From Nymphaea colorata (lineage: Eukaryota > Streptophyta > Magnoliopsida > Nymphaeales > Nymphaeaceae): DNA of 64,000 bases. Position 1 is the stretch's first letter, and every line of letters starts with the position of its first letter. A program made the position numbers and the translations under genes. The notes under the pieces were generated by a model. The model was not told where the DNA came from and did not search any database. It saw only the letters and a program-made list of their open reading frames with translations. Of the stretch, positions 37,401-50,300 are shown one piece after another. The DNA lies in contig NC_045141.1 in NCBI RefSeq assembly GCF_008831285.2, positions 10,652,106-10,716,105 on the forward strand, in the 5' to 3' direction.

Positions 37401-40400
37401 CATAAAATGAAAGAAAATACCTAAAAAAACTTTCCAGCCAATAAAAATACACTCTCTCTTGCTCTTTCTCTGTGTACATATGAATGACCTAAAAATCCGC
37501 ATATGATAAAACAACTAGTAAAACATGTAAAACAAATGAGCCAATAAAAACACTCTCCCTTTTTTCTCTCACTGCGTATATGAACGACCTAAAATTCACC
37601 TAGGATGAAAGAATGCACATAAAACATATAAAAAACATGTAAACCAATAAAAAATATACTCTTTCTTTCTCTTTTGCACACTCTCTCTTTCTCTCTCTTG
37701 ATCTGTCTCTTTACACGTACAAATGACCTAAAATCCAGGTATGATGAAAGAAAATACATGACAAAACATGTAAAAGATGTATGAGCCAAAAAAAATACTC
37801 TCTCCATCTTTTCTCTCTCTTTGTTCATTCTCTCTTCACAGATCCAAACTACTAAAATTCACATATTATAAAAGAAACTAGAGTGTCACAATAACTGAAG
37901 GAAATTCAAGTAGGAGATTTCTAAAGTTGTTATTTTGATCTGTGATCTTTGTTTATGATGCCAACTGAAGTAGAAGGAAGAAAATTGTAGATGCATAAAA
38001 TCAGATTGTTCTTTGCTCTTTCTATATTATCAGTGTGAAGAATCATGGGAATCATGTATATAGGTTTTCTCACTTTTGCAGTCATTATGGCAGAGTTTGT
38101 ATAGGTGAATCAAGCAAAAAAATACCATGATAATTTTGTATTGCTCTATGTTGACTGTCTATATATGCTGTATATGTTCTTAATATAGCTTTCATATGAG
38201 AGTCTTGACACATGATATTCAACACTAATGCAAGATGGATTTTGCTCAGGTGCTGAATGATTCTGTTGGTTTCTTGGGACCACTGCTGCTAAATAAATTA
38301 ATTTGGTATCTGCAAGAAGGTTTGGTTAGAAAAAGCTTTAATAATGTATCTACCCATTTTCATGTAGCTTGATTTATTTTCCTTCAATGTGTAAATGCCA
38401 TGAAAGAGTGAGAGGGCACTTTTTTGTAATGGCTCCCAGGTGAAGTGCTTAAATTTTCATTAGCAGGTCTAGTTTTCTTGAGTTTTTATTCCTATTTTTA
38501 AACATTGATTGTGATTCACTGAGTATCTGCTAACGCAACTTGATAGCATTGCATAACTTTTGTTTTATTTCCTCCCCAGGTTCCAACAAGTTGGATGGAT
38601 TTGCGTATGCTTCCTTACTAGGTCTTTCATTTGTCTCCAAGTAATTCCTTTCTTCTTCCAGGAAATGTAACTGTCCTTATTGTTTAGTAATGGAGATGGA
38701 AGGAGACATCCCATCACTTACATTGGAAGTATACCATTCACTTGTCCAGCTCTAATAATGCCAAACGTTTCAGTTTTCAGTATTCTTTCTGTTGCAACAT
38801 TAAAAAGAATCTTATTCACATATCTAAAATTGTGGACAAGACTAAATAGTCTCATTCTTGTTTGGTTTTGGCTCAATTTTTGGTGTACGTGGCGGATCCT
38901 CAAATGAAAACAATATTTGTAGCAGGAGAACCAATGTAGAAATATCTAAGCTGTCAAGGAAGAATCCTAAAATCTAAAGAGTACATTTGAAGCCATAGAA
39001 ATCGGAGTCTTTGGCTTATGTCCTGAAAGTAACTGACCAGAGTCAACCCAATATTTGGAGTCTGGTTAATCTATTGTACACATGGATTTATGGAGCATCT
39101 GGTTTCCAGTATGTTGGTTCCTAGTTTAAGTTCATATCACGAGTTTCATTGTGGCTTGTATCCGACTTATCAGTTATGTAAGTCATATAGTTCCCTTTCC
39201 TCATAGTAGAAGGGCTTCAGAAACTTTCAGAATTATTCATTCTGGTCCCACCTCACATGAATCAGTCTCTGATGGCTGGTTATTTCATATTTCTGGATGA
39301 CTATTTATGATTGCATGGATCAGGTTCATGAAACAAAAATTTGAAGTCTGACATATTTTGAAAAATTTCATGGCTGTTACAGCTGCAGAGTTGACTTTGA
39401 TACAACATTTTTTGGAGTTTAGGGAAACATTACTAAAATCAGTTTTATTTTGGATGAGAGTCAGAGTTTAGTTGAAGTTCTTAATCCATTCAACGTGGAA
39501 TGATAAAACAGATAGGTGGTGGGTCTGTTCTTTAAAGGCTTAATAATGAGAATGTTCTGGTTTTTCAATTACATGTTAAACATGATTTAATACCATGATC
39601 AACATGCAGGAGGCTATTCAGAGGTCAAGCTGTATCCTGATCCCATTGATTCACATTTTGTTCCGTCCAATTATGCATTTGATTAGTTGTGTTTTGACCA
39701 TAGCATAAGAGACACAGCAAACTAATCAATTGTATTGGTCATATTCTGGAATTAGGAATGAAAAAGAGAATTCATGCATCCTAGGACGGGAAAGTCACAA
39801 ATATTGGCAATGCTTTGAAAATATCACATAATAATATCATAAAAATAAAACGAAAAATGGGACCTATCACTATACTTAAAAATTATTGCCAATTCAAATT
39901 TCTCAAGAATTGTGATATTTTCCACAAAGGATTTAAAAAATATATAAAATATATATTTTTTACATATTTTTGTTTATTTTCACATTTGAGTAATTACTTT
40001 AAACTTTTAATAATGCTTCTGTAAGAACTTTCTTAAAAAATTCATAGTTTCATGATTTTCCTTTTACTTGTATATTTGTGAAGTTTTTGGATTCCTGAGC
40101 AACACAATTCTTGATTAGTTCCTGAGAAGAACCTTATTGATAAGCGTGAGGCTGTATTATGACTATGGTTTTAACCACTATAAATGTTGGTTATTTAAAA
40201 AAAAAGTGAGAAAACAGGAAAATGAAGAAATTGAGAAAAAGAGAAAAAACACAATATTTGAAAGGTTCGCCAAATTTGAAATGGTACATTTTTTACAAGA
40301 AAATGTTTTTAAATATATTTTAAAAGTTTCTTATGCATCTTAATTATATTGGATTCATATAATTTTTTTTATAAGAAAACTAGTAGCTATCACAACTTTC

Positions 40401-43400
40401 ATATATTTTTTCTAATTCTTAGTTTTCTCAATTCCCAAGATTTTCTTGAGAAAAGCTCGAGATTTTCTTACAGACGAGCTTCCTATAATGCCCAATAAAG
40501 AGCATACTGAAACCCTATAATGATTTTTGTGCCAGTGGTTTTAAGGAATTTCTTATTTTTATCAAGGAATTTCTTATTTTTATCACTAATCACTTCTAGT
40601 TTTCTAGCATATACTGATGTCAGCAGTTACAAAGTATATTGTCGTTGCTATAATTCTGTAATTGAAAGTTTAAGTGATGACAAATAATATACTTTATGGC
40701 AGTTGCCCTTTGGTCTTTTACCTGCAAAATAACTAGGCAACAGATATATGGTTACTTGCTGATTCTAGTTTTTTCATCCTTGCCTTATTGAACTGGTTCC
40801 AGGTCCTTTTTGGATACTCAATACTCCTTTCAACTGGCAAAACTGAGACTGAGGCTAAGAGCAAGCATAATGACCATTGTCTATAGAAAGGTAATTTAAA
40901 TTTTTACTTAGTTGCACAATTTGGCCATTTTTATGCATGCAAATGTAAAAACGAATTTCTTTTGTGAATGGGTTAAGGTCTTTAGCTGATTTACTATTTA
41001 AGCGCTGGAGTGTCCCTCTGAACACAATACACTGGTTTTGGGAGGATATCCACCTTCTGAACTGCAATGGTGTGTTTTGTTTCTTCTCGACTGGAAAGTT
41101 CATATTACCATAAGTGAATGCGAGAGCTCTTCTTTTTGTAGTGGTACGTTATGATATTTTGTGTCAAAGTTCAAACTAATGATAAATGGCCTGGATTTGT
41201 TGGCAAATATCTCACTGACTACCTAGGTAATAGACCTTCTGCAGTGTCGCTTTCTGCTCAATGTTCGCTGATTGAATGGTGACATCTTGTAAAACAAAGT
41301 CAAATAGAGTGGGGATTGCAAGCCCATGACCTGCACCTGCTCTTACTTTATTAAGGATTCATCAAGCAAGCACTAATAGTATTGGGAGGGGGAGAGAGAG
41401 AGAGAGAGAGAGAAGTATTTGTGGGGTGAAACCAACAATTCTGTTAATGAGCTATAAAACAACTTCAGTCCAAAAAGCTTTCGGTACCTTTATAAAGCAA
41501 GTGGTGTTCAGGCATTTTAAGATCCATTTGTTTTTCAGCCAACCTGTCTTGTTTTGGAGGATTAGGACAAAATTTTTTGATCTAAAAACTCCATTTATTT
41601 TTAACTAGCCTATGTATTCATTTGTAAATTATTCGTTCCTGAATCAGTTCTTCTTAAAATGGCAATGTGAGAGTTAATTGACTTTTTATGACAAAAAATA
41701 ATATAAAAGGAAAAATTTCAGTTTTTTTTTGCTATGATTATCCAACTATATCTACTTAAATCGTTAAGAGGACAAGGTAAGGAGACAAGCCCCTTTTGAC
41801 ATAACTGTTGCATGTCTCCACATGTAGGGAAACTCAAGTTCAAATGGCTACTTAGAAATAAAGAATCTCCCCAGCACATCTTTCCAAAAGTGTGGCACAA
41901 TCTATTTAGAGAAATTTGCAACATTCGGTAGTAAGGACAATGTGAGTACATTCTGGCAAAAACCTGCTGAGGGATTCGGTCCTCGACCTTTATTAGCAAA
42001 AAATTGTGAGTAATTACAACAAAAAAGGTATCCAAACACCCATGGTGTAGGAGCCAAAGCTACTGCGTCCCAATCTATGGATGGAACACACCATTCCATA
42101 TAATCGGCATTCTCCTTTCCCACAAAAAGCAAAGCACACAGAGAGTAACTAGGTGCTTTGTAACAAAACTTGAAGCAGTCTAAAAGCCGGAACGTATACT
42201 GGTAACTGTTAAGGTTTTGAGGGCGGTGATAGATACACCACTTCATCCACTTTCTTCACTGAGCATTGTTTGTCCTAATGTGCAGCTCACCTCTTTGGGA
42301 GTCACATTCCCTTAGGCAATGATCGAGGGCCCAAGACTCTTTCATACCCGGACCAAGCGGGAACCAACTAGTGAAAGCAAATCTAATCTTACCCTGATCG
42401 TCAAAAACTGAGGCTGCAACCCTGAATACATTAGAATTACCAGTCTTTGATGACAAATATCAATGCCATTTCATGAACCAAATTGCAAAAGGAGTCTGTA
42501 GGAATCTCCTAAAAATCGACATGGTAGAGATCTTCTCTTCTCTTCCCCAATTAACATTCTGGACATGCTATCCTGCTCTCCATGCCCACTGTATGGCCCC
42601 TCTAGTTTGGAATTTAAATTGTTGTCAATAGATTTTAAGTTCTGGGATGCATATTTCCCCCCATTTTTTGGAATTTAAAATATTATCAACAGGTTTAGAT
42701 TTTAGAGTTTAGACAAGTTCTGAGATGCATACTACTTTCAGAGAACAAGTTTTCGAGTTCTATTTTTCGTTTGGCAAATTTCTATCCTTTTGATTTCAGG
42801 AAATGTGATATCCAGTATAGGAACATAACAAAATTAGGTAAGTACAGCAATAAAAGGGGATTGATTTGGTCGGGGTGAAATGGGATGAATTAGGGAAGTC
42901 TTAGTTTTTCCCTTTAAGAGTAGCTGGGGAGCCGTTTCCATGAGATACAATGGGGTTCTTCTCCTTGAAAAGAGCTGGTCCCAACAGACTGCTTTTCTTC
43001 ACCCAATTTGGGGCACAAAGGCTTGATAGCCTCTTTGATAATGGAAGATAGGTTTTTTTGTCTTGATACTTTATAAAATGAGAGTGCTTATAGGCTTCGA
43101 TTTTTTTTCGCTGGTCTAAATGCTCCAAAAGTATCATGCTCTTCATTATGAAGTTTACATTGTTGGAAATGGCGGCAAAAGACATTATTTACCTTGGGCA
43201 GTCTAGCCACGTCACTACTAATCTGGTGACATCTCATGAAGAGGATAAGGAGAAAATGATGCAAGAGGAGGAGAAAAAAGAGGCAAGAAGGAGATTTGGA
43301 TTTGTTCAAATTCTTGTCCCACCCTTATAAATAATGCAAACAATGTTTTTCCATTTGCTCGACCTCTTATTGTGAAAATTCCTTGGCGGTTTATCTGAAG

Positions 43401-44310
43401 CTAAGGTGTTGGAATTTCAATGAATGCTTTTAACAGTTTTTTCTTCTTACCTGATGATCCCTTTTCTAGAGTACTTGTGGTACATATGTCCTCAAGATAT
43501 TCCCACCTGTCACTGGCTTCCTTGTAGCTTTAAAGATTGGTTCATATTTTAATGGTTGTTAATGAATTTAGGTACCTAATGCATGCCTGATGATAGATTG
43601 CTAGACCCAGATCTGCAGAGGCAAGACTCAGATATATATATCAGATTCTATTTGCAAATTTTGAATGCTTGATCCTCAACCACCCAAATAATCAATCCAA
43701 CAGTAAGAATCTAGGCCCATAGAATCATAGAGCTCTGGATGCCATGTTGAACGAGACAATGGGAAGAAGAAAAGAGGGAGAAAAAGAGAGTAAGGATATA
43801 GAACAAGCATTAGAGGGAGAAAAATGAGAGAGGGAGAATAGTGTAAATCAGGCCCAAACAAGACAAATGCTTCAAGAGAAATAACCTTGAAGCTTCCACC
43901 AACTTTAATAAATAATACTTAAAAGACCTTAAACAAGAGGTGAAGAAAACTTATATTAATCACAACAAAAGATAAACTTATATTAATCACAACAAAAGAT
44001 ACAAGAAAAGGCTAAAAAGCCATAACCAAACTATAGAGGATGTACACTATTTATAAAGGAGAGGGCCAAAAGAAAGGAGAAGGCCTAGCCGTTGGGGCTA
44101 GTTCCAACAGCTAGAAATCTAGCTGTTAGGACTAGTCTCCCTTTAGGTAAGATAGAAAAAGATAGGGATAAAAGGGGAAGATAAAAAATACAGTGAGAGG
44201 AAAAATACATAAAGAAGGTAAAAATTACATAGGTATCCTAAGTACCCAAATATATATATAAAATATATATATATATACATATAAGACATATATTAGATGA
44301 CTAATATATG

Positions 44311-44343
<33 letters not shown>

Positions 44344-47300
44344 TTGGGATACATACATTTTAATACACACACCCCCCCTCCCAAACTTACGGTGTGATAG
44401 CCGAAAGTTTGCCAAGGAGAAATTGAAACCTGGCAGCAGTAAGAGCTTTGGTGAAGAAATCGCCAAGTTGATACTCGGATAGAACATAGAAGAGATCAAT
44501 GTTTTTCTGAAGGAATTCTTCACGAACATAATGACAAGCCATCTGTATATGCTTTGTTCTTTCGATTGCTAGTAATATAGATTGCACTTTTGTTGTCACA
44601 ACAAAGCTTGGCAGGCTCCATGATTTGAATTCCCATATCTTTTAACAAACTTTTGAAACACACAATTTTCATTGTCGTAGATGCCATGGCACGATACTCA
44701 GCTTCTGTTGATGATAGAGACACCTTATTCTGTTTCTTGCATCGCCATGAAATTAAGGAATTACTTGAAAACACTCAAAAACTAGTGGTGGAGTGCCTAT
44801 TATTGGGATCTCTACCCCAATCAGCATCTGTATAAGCTACTAGTTCTAATATAGAAGAGGAAGGCAAGAAAAGTCCTTTGTTGATTGTGTTTTTCACATA
44901 ACGCACAATCCGCATTGCCGTGCACTGAGGTGGGTCTTTGTTGAAATTGACTTCTAACATAAACAACATGAGCAATATCTGGTAGTGATGGAGAGATAAG
45001 AGAGAGCACCAACAATTTATCGAAAAAGAGTGAGATTCTCTAATATCTCTCTATCATCGATCTTCATTTTTACTCCTAGTGCTTCTGAAGTATCTACAAT
45101 TTTGTTGTCTGAGACTCTGAGATACCTATTCTGTCAATTAATTCACTAGCAAACTTCATTTGTGAAAGTAAATAACTTTGTTTGCTATAGGCAACTTCAA
45201 TTCCAAGAAAATATGTTAGTCTTCCAAAATCAGTCATTTGAAAGCAATTCTTAAGAAATTGTTTTATCTCTTTGATTCCTTTATCATCACGGCCAGTAAT
45301 TACCATATCATTAACATACAACAATAAAACAATTATACCTACAGAAGTATTTTCACAAACATGGCTGTATCAGAATAGCAGGATTGAAAACCTTGATTAA
45401 ACATGACACTACTAAATTTGTCAAACCAAGCCTTGGGAACTTGTTTTAAATCATAAAGAGCTTTCTTAAGTCATAAAACCTTGTTCAGGGCTGGGCATCG
45501 GGTCGGGTCGGGCCGGGCCGAGCCCATGCAATATCGAGCCTCGGGCTTTGGTTTATGCCCGAGGCCCGGCCCGATTACTAAAGGGCCAGGCCGGGTTTTT
45601 TTGGGCCTGGCCACACCTGTTCCCTCTCCTGCTGTCGTGAAGGGTCTAAGCAAGCGGGTGCCCCTTTTTGTGGATCGTGTGCGAGCAGGACTGGCTGGTG
45701 AAGGAGGATTTCGGCGGCAAGGGCCTAGTGGTGCCCTGCTGTGGGCAGATGATTGTCCTCTCTCATCTCTCCGTTGGTGGCTTCTTCAGCCACTGTGGCT
45801 GGAACTCCACCACCGAGGGCATATCTGCCGACATGCCCTTCCTCACTTTCCCCATTGCGGTAGACCAAAGTTTTAAGAGCAAGATGATATGAAGATGGTG
45901 GGGAGGGAGAAAATAGCGGCGATGGTGAGGAAGGTGATGGATTTGGAAAGGAAGAACAACAAGGAAATGAGGAGGAGAGGTAGGGAGTTCAAAGGCAGCG
46001 CGAAGTAGTCGTGAATGAAGAACAACGAAAAACCCTAACATAAGTTTATTTTCGAAAAAAAAAAAAAATTTATTGTCGGGCTTCCCGGGCCCCCGACGAT
46101 CACAATCGCGGGCCCGAGCCCGATCCATTAGTTACCGGGCCGGGCCCGATAAGCAAATTTTCAAGGCCCGAGCCCGGGCCTGAGTCGAGCCGGGTACCGG
46201 GTACCCGCCGACGGCTCGGCCCGATGCCCAGGCTTAACCTTGTTCTGAGTTAGATCAAGTCCAGGAGGAGCACTCATGAAAACTTCTTCATTTAAGTTGT
46301 CATTTAGGAAGACATTTTTAACATCCATTTGAAAAATAAACCGTTGTTTAATAGAGGCAACAACAATAAGAGTTCTAGCAGAAGTCATATGGGCACATGA
46401 GCAAAGGTTTCTTCATAATTAATCTCATATTCTTGGGCATATCCCTTAGCAACAAGTCTAGCCTTATACCTCTCTAATGTCCCATTACTTCTGGTTTTGA
46501 TTTTATAGATCCATTTACAACCTATTGTCTTTTTCCCTATTAGAAGAGAAACAATATCTAAAGTCTCATTACTTTCAAGAGCTTTAAGCTCATGATCCAT
46601 GGCTTCAATCTAATTTGGATCTTCTTTAACCTCAAGGTAAAAAGACAACTCATAAGAAAAATGATGTGCCATAAGGCAAGCTTGATATTTAGGAGAAAAA
46701 GACTCATAAGAAATAAATCTTTGAGGAGGCCTAATGTGTCTTTGGGACCTCCTAGGATTTGATTGGTTTCTTGTGTTTGATGACCTCTTCTCCTGTAAAC
46801 TATAATCTCTTTTGCAGGATTGATATTAGTAGGACCATCTTCTTTAACTTCTTCAACTTGTTCCTCATCATCGAAATCATCATCATCATAATCCGTCCAT
46901 AGAAAGACATAATCTTCTAGTTGCTTGGGCTCATTTTTAAAACCATCTTCATTTTCGGAAAAGATCACATTTCTAGTAACATATACTTTATCTCTTTCAA
47001 TATCATAACATCTATAACCCTTTTGTGTTTCCGAATACCCAATGAATACACAATTAATAGCTTTGAAGGAAAGCTTATCATCTTTGTTACTTAACACAAA
47101 GCATTTGTGGCCAAAGACCTTAAGTCTATTGTAATTTGCTCTAACATTGAGTAATTTTTCAAATGGAGAAATATTTTTCAAAAGTTTGGTAGATATTCTA
47201 TTAATTAAATAGGTTGATGTCAAAACAGCCTCAGTCCAAAAGTTTTTAGGGACATTTTTTGATAAAAGAAGTGCTCTTGTGGTTTCAATAATGTGCCTAT

Positions 47301-50300
47301 GTTTTCGTTCAGCCACTCCGTTTTGTTGTGGAGTGTTTGGACAAGATTTTTGATGTACAATGCCTTTATCTTTTAGAAATTGTTGAAATTCATTTGACAC
47401 AAATTCTTCTCCCGAATCACTTCGAAAGATTTTAATATTGGAGCCAAATTGGGTTTTGATCATGTTCTAGAAATTCTTGAAGTTTACAAATACCTCCGAT
47501 TTGTGTTTGAGAAAATAAACCCAAGTATGTCTAGAATAATCATCAATAAAGATCACAAAATACAACAATCATTCTTTTGATATAATAGGAGCGGGTCCCC
47601 ATACATCCGAATGCACCAATTCAAAAGGCTTTTGGGTAACAAATTTTCTATTATAAAAAGGTAAGACTTTCATTTTTGCCTTGATACAATCGTTACAACA
47701 AAAGTTCTTTTGACAATACTCTTTCAAGAAGGGACGATGAGACATTTTTTCTAGATTTGAATGTCCAAGCCTTTGATGCCAAGTTTGAATGTCACATTCT
47801 TTGGTGATATTGCATGAAAGTCTTGAAAGGTGCAAAAACTCTATGTAGTAGAGGTCATTTGTTCTAAAACCTTTCCCAATCGTCTTCTTGGATAGACGGT
47901 CTTGTATCAAGCATTTATATTGTGAGAAAATTATATCAAAACCAAGGTCAGCTATTTGAGAAACAGACAATAAATTTAAGTTTAATTTAGGAATACATCT
48001 TATTTGAAGTACTTTTAAAATTTTGGATTCAAAAGTTTGATGAAGATTTCCAATAAATCAATTTCAAGAGAAATTCCATCAACCATTTTCACAAATGGAT
48101 ATTGTTGACATATGTGGTGTTTAGGTCTCTTATCTGGACCCGATCCAGTGTGTGGTTATGACCCTACTTAACCTGTGTAAACCCTAATTTCAGTGAGTGA
48201 ATAATGTTCTAAGAGAGAGAGTGTCTAGTGGCTAGTGGGCACCAGTCCTCCTCACCCGTGGTTTTTTTCCTCTTGTTGATGGGTTTTCCACGTTACATCC
48301 GTGTTCGTTTCTCGTTCCCTCGCTTTTACTGTTTCTACATGGTATCAAAGCCAGGTTTAGGGACGATTGCTTTGTCACTGTTCAGATTGGACGGAGGATC
48401 CCTTGTCACCGTTTAGGAGGAAGATCCTCCATCGCCCCTCTTTGCCACCGTGGAGTTCCGGTGGAGCGTTGCCCATTGACCACCTCCCAACGCCCGATGC
48501 CTGCTCCTGCTTGTCCGTCGCCCTCAGTATCGCCCAGCCCCAGCGACAAACGACCTTGGCCTTCTGCTCTGTCGCCCTCAGCATCGCCCAGCCCCATCAA
48601 CGAATGACTCATATTACCTCATGCTCACCAATGTCGCCCGACGCCAGACCTTGCCCTGTCGTCATCGTCTAGCCCATGAAGTTCCGGCTGAACCTCTGCA
48701 GTTGCTCCTTGCCGTCGTGACGGAATCTCCTACTGCAGTTGTGCTCTGACAGTTGCATCCTCATCCCACGTCTTTGCTCCCTGTTGCCGACGGGCTCCCT
48801 CTCTGGCCCGTCGTTCTGCTGCTCCCTGCCGTTGGTCGTCGTCTTGCTCCCGCCGCTCTTCTATTGCTGCTCCGGTGTTGCCGCCTGCTTTGTATCTCTT
48901 TCGTTGCCTCCCGTCTTGTCCCATCATTACCCACTGCCCGCTGCTCTCGTTGGTGGGCCCTGCCAGTTGCTCTCGTTTGCATCGCCTGGCACTGTTCTCG
49001 TCTCCAGCTCTGTCGTTGCCGCCATCCCCTCAATGTCTACTCCACCCAGCGTCGCTCGCTTCTAGCGCCCTTCGTCCAGTCGGTGACTTGGTCTCACGGC
49101 GTCAGTTGGTCGCTGCCCTTTGCCAGGGTTGCCATCGCTTGGACTGTTGTCTGTTTTTTGGCTGCTGTTGTCGCAGGAGCTGCTTCGCCTGTGCCAGTCT
49201 GCTGCATCGCCGTGCTGCTGCAGTGAGGAAGGCATTTGCTTCTTTGCGCAGTGCTGTCGCTGCCTCTTCTCAGGCCTTAGTGCTTGTTTCCTTGGTTTTC
49301 CGCCTTGGTGCCTTGTTTGACTTCTTTCTGGAGGATCTTTTGTTATTATTGCGCCGTCTGCTGCTTTTATTGCTACTTCAGTGAACCTCTGTGATGGTGG
49401 ATTCTCATATGCGAGAGTGGATTATTGACAGTGGTGCTACCCACCACATGATTGGTGATCCTAAGGTCTTTCATGGGTATAAGCTTGTGTTGGGAAAGGA
49501 ACGTGTGTCCCTTGCCGATGGTTCCTCTATTTCTGTAGCTAGAAAAGGGAGTCTCTCACTTTTGAACAAGTTCTTAGTTCACAATGCTCTTCATGTTCCT
49601 CATCTTCCCTTAAACCTCTTGTCGGTTAGGAAGATTACGAAAGAGTTGAATTGCGAACTTATCTTTTCTGCTGATCTGTGTGTTCTGCAGGACTTGGTGA
49701 CAGGGAAGAGGATTGGGATTGGTTTGGTTTCTGAGGGGCTATATTGTTTACCTATGCATGTCGCTACAGCTCTCATGACGGCCGCCAGCAAAACAAAGAA
49801 AAGTACAGAGGACTCCCTTCAGTTGATTATGCGTTGGCATGAGCGCCTTGGACACCTTCTTTTTGGAATTCTTAGATAGTTGTTTCCTGATTTATGTTCC
49901 AGGTTAGATATGACTATGGTGTCTTGTGATGTCTGTCACCTGGCTAAGCATGTTAGGGCATCATACCCTATTTCTATTCATTGTTCTAATGAGGTGTTTG
50001 CCTTGATTCATTCTGATGTGTGGGGGCCTTCGGGAATTCCTTCTAGCCATGGTTTTCGGTATTTTATCACCTTTATAGATGATTGTTCTCGTAACACCTT
50101 TGTTTACTTGCTGAAAGACCGTAGTGTAGTACCTAATGTCATAGAGACTTTCATTGCTTATGTGGAAACTCAATTTTGAACCTCTGTTAAGACCTTTCGT
50201 CTGACAATGCTCGTGAATATATGTGCCAGTCTGTTGATAGCCTCTGTCGAAAAAAGGGAATTGTTCATGAGACTTCCTGTATCTATACTCCTCTTAAAAA

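Larger units (their letters stand above)
44393..48102 (-). pseudogene. Copia C pol remnant (integrase, RT, RNase H)
   Basis: Minus-strand blocks in order: a protease/integrase junction with [16 protein letters not shown] and [10 protein letters not shown] (the HHCC finger, about 47780-47670), HSDVWGPAP near 47600, the integrase tail [24 protein letters not shown] (47430-47290) and [15 protein letters not shown]. Then [22 protein letters not shown] (46530-46470), [19 protein letters not shown] (46340-46285) and, after the hAT insertion, [13 protein letters not shown] (45323-45285, YVND in place of YVDD). Then RNase [16 protein letters not shown] (44840-44800), [14 protein letters not shown] (44720-44680) and [25 protein letters not shown] tail lies at 44470-44425. 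Broken by stops and frameshifts. Confidence 0.92.

Noticed and set aside
39608-39635. Possible exon after CATGCAG ([10 protein letters not shown])
   Set aside because: Exon 10 joins exon 11 at 40803 directly with [11 protein letters not shown], so nothing is missing.
44312-44341. Open frames of repeated Ile-Tyr (also at 24471-24825, 4373-4555 and 61276-61482)
   Set aside because: They are translations of AT/TA microsatellites, not genes.
45763-46128. 121-codon minus-strand frame across the captured UGT fragment
   Set aside because: Antisense shadow of the plus-strand glycosyltransferase reading.
48367-49384. Several open frames up to 169 codons in the Copia A leader
   Set aside because: All registers on both strands are open because of C-rich composition. 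No gag or other domain motifs.
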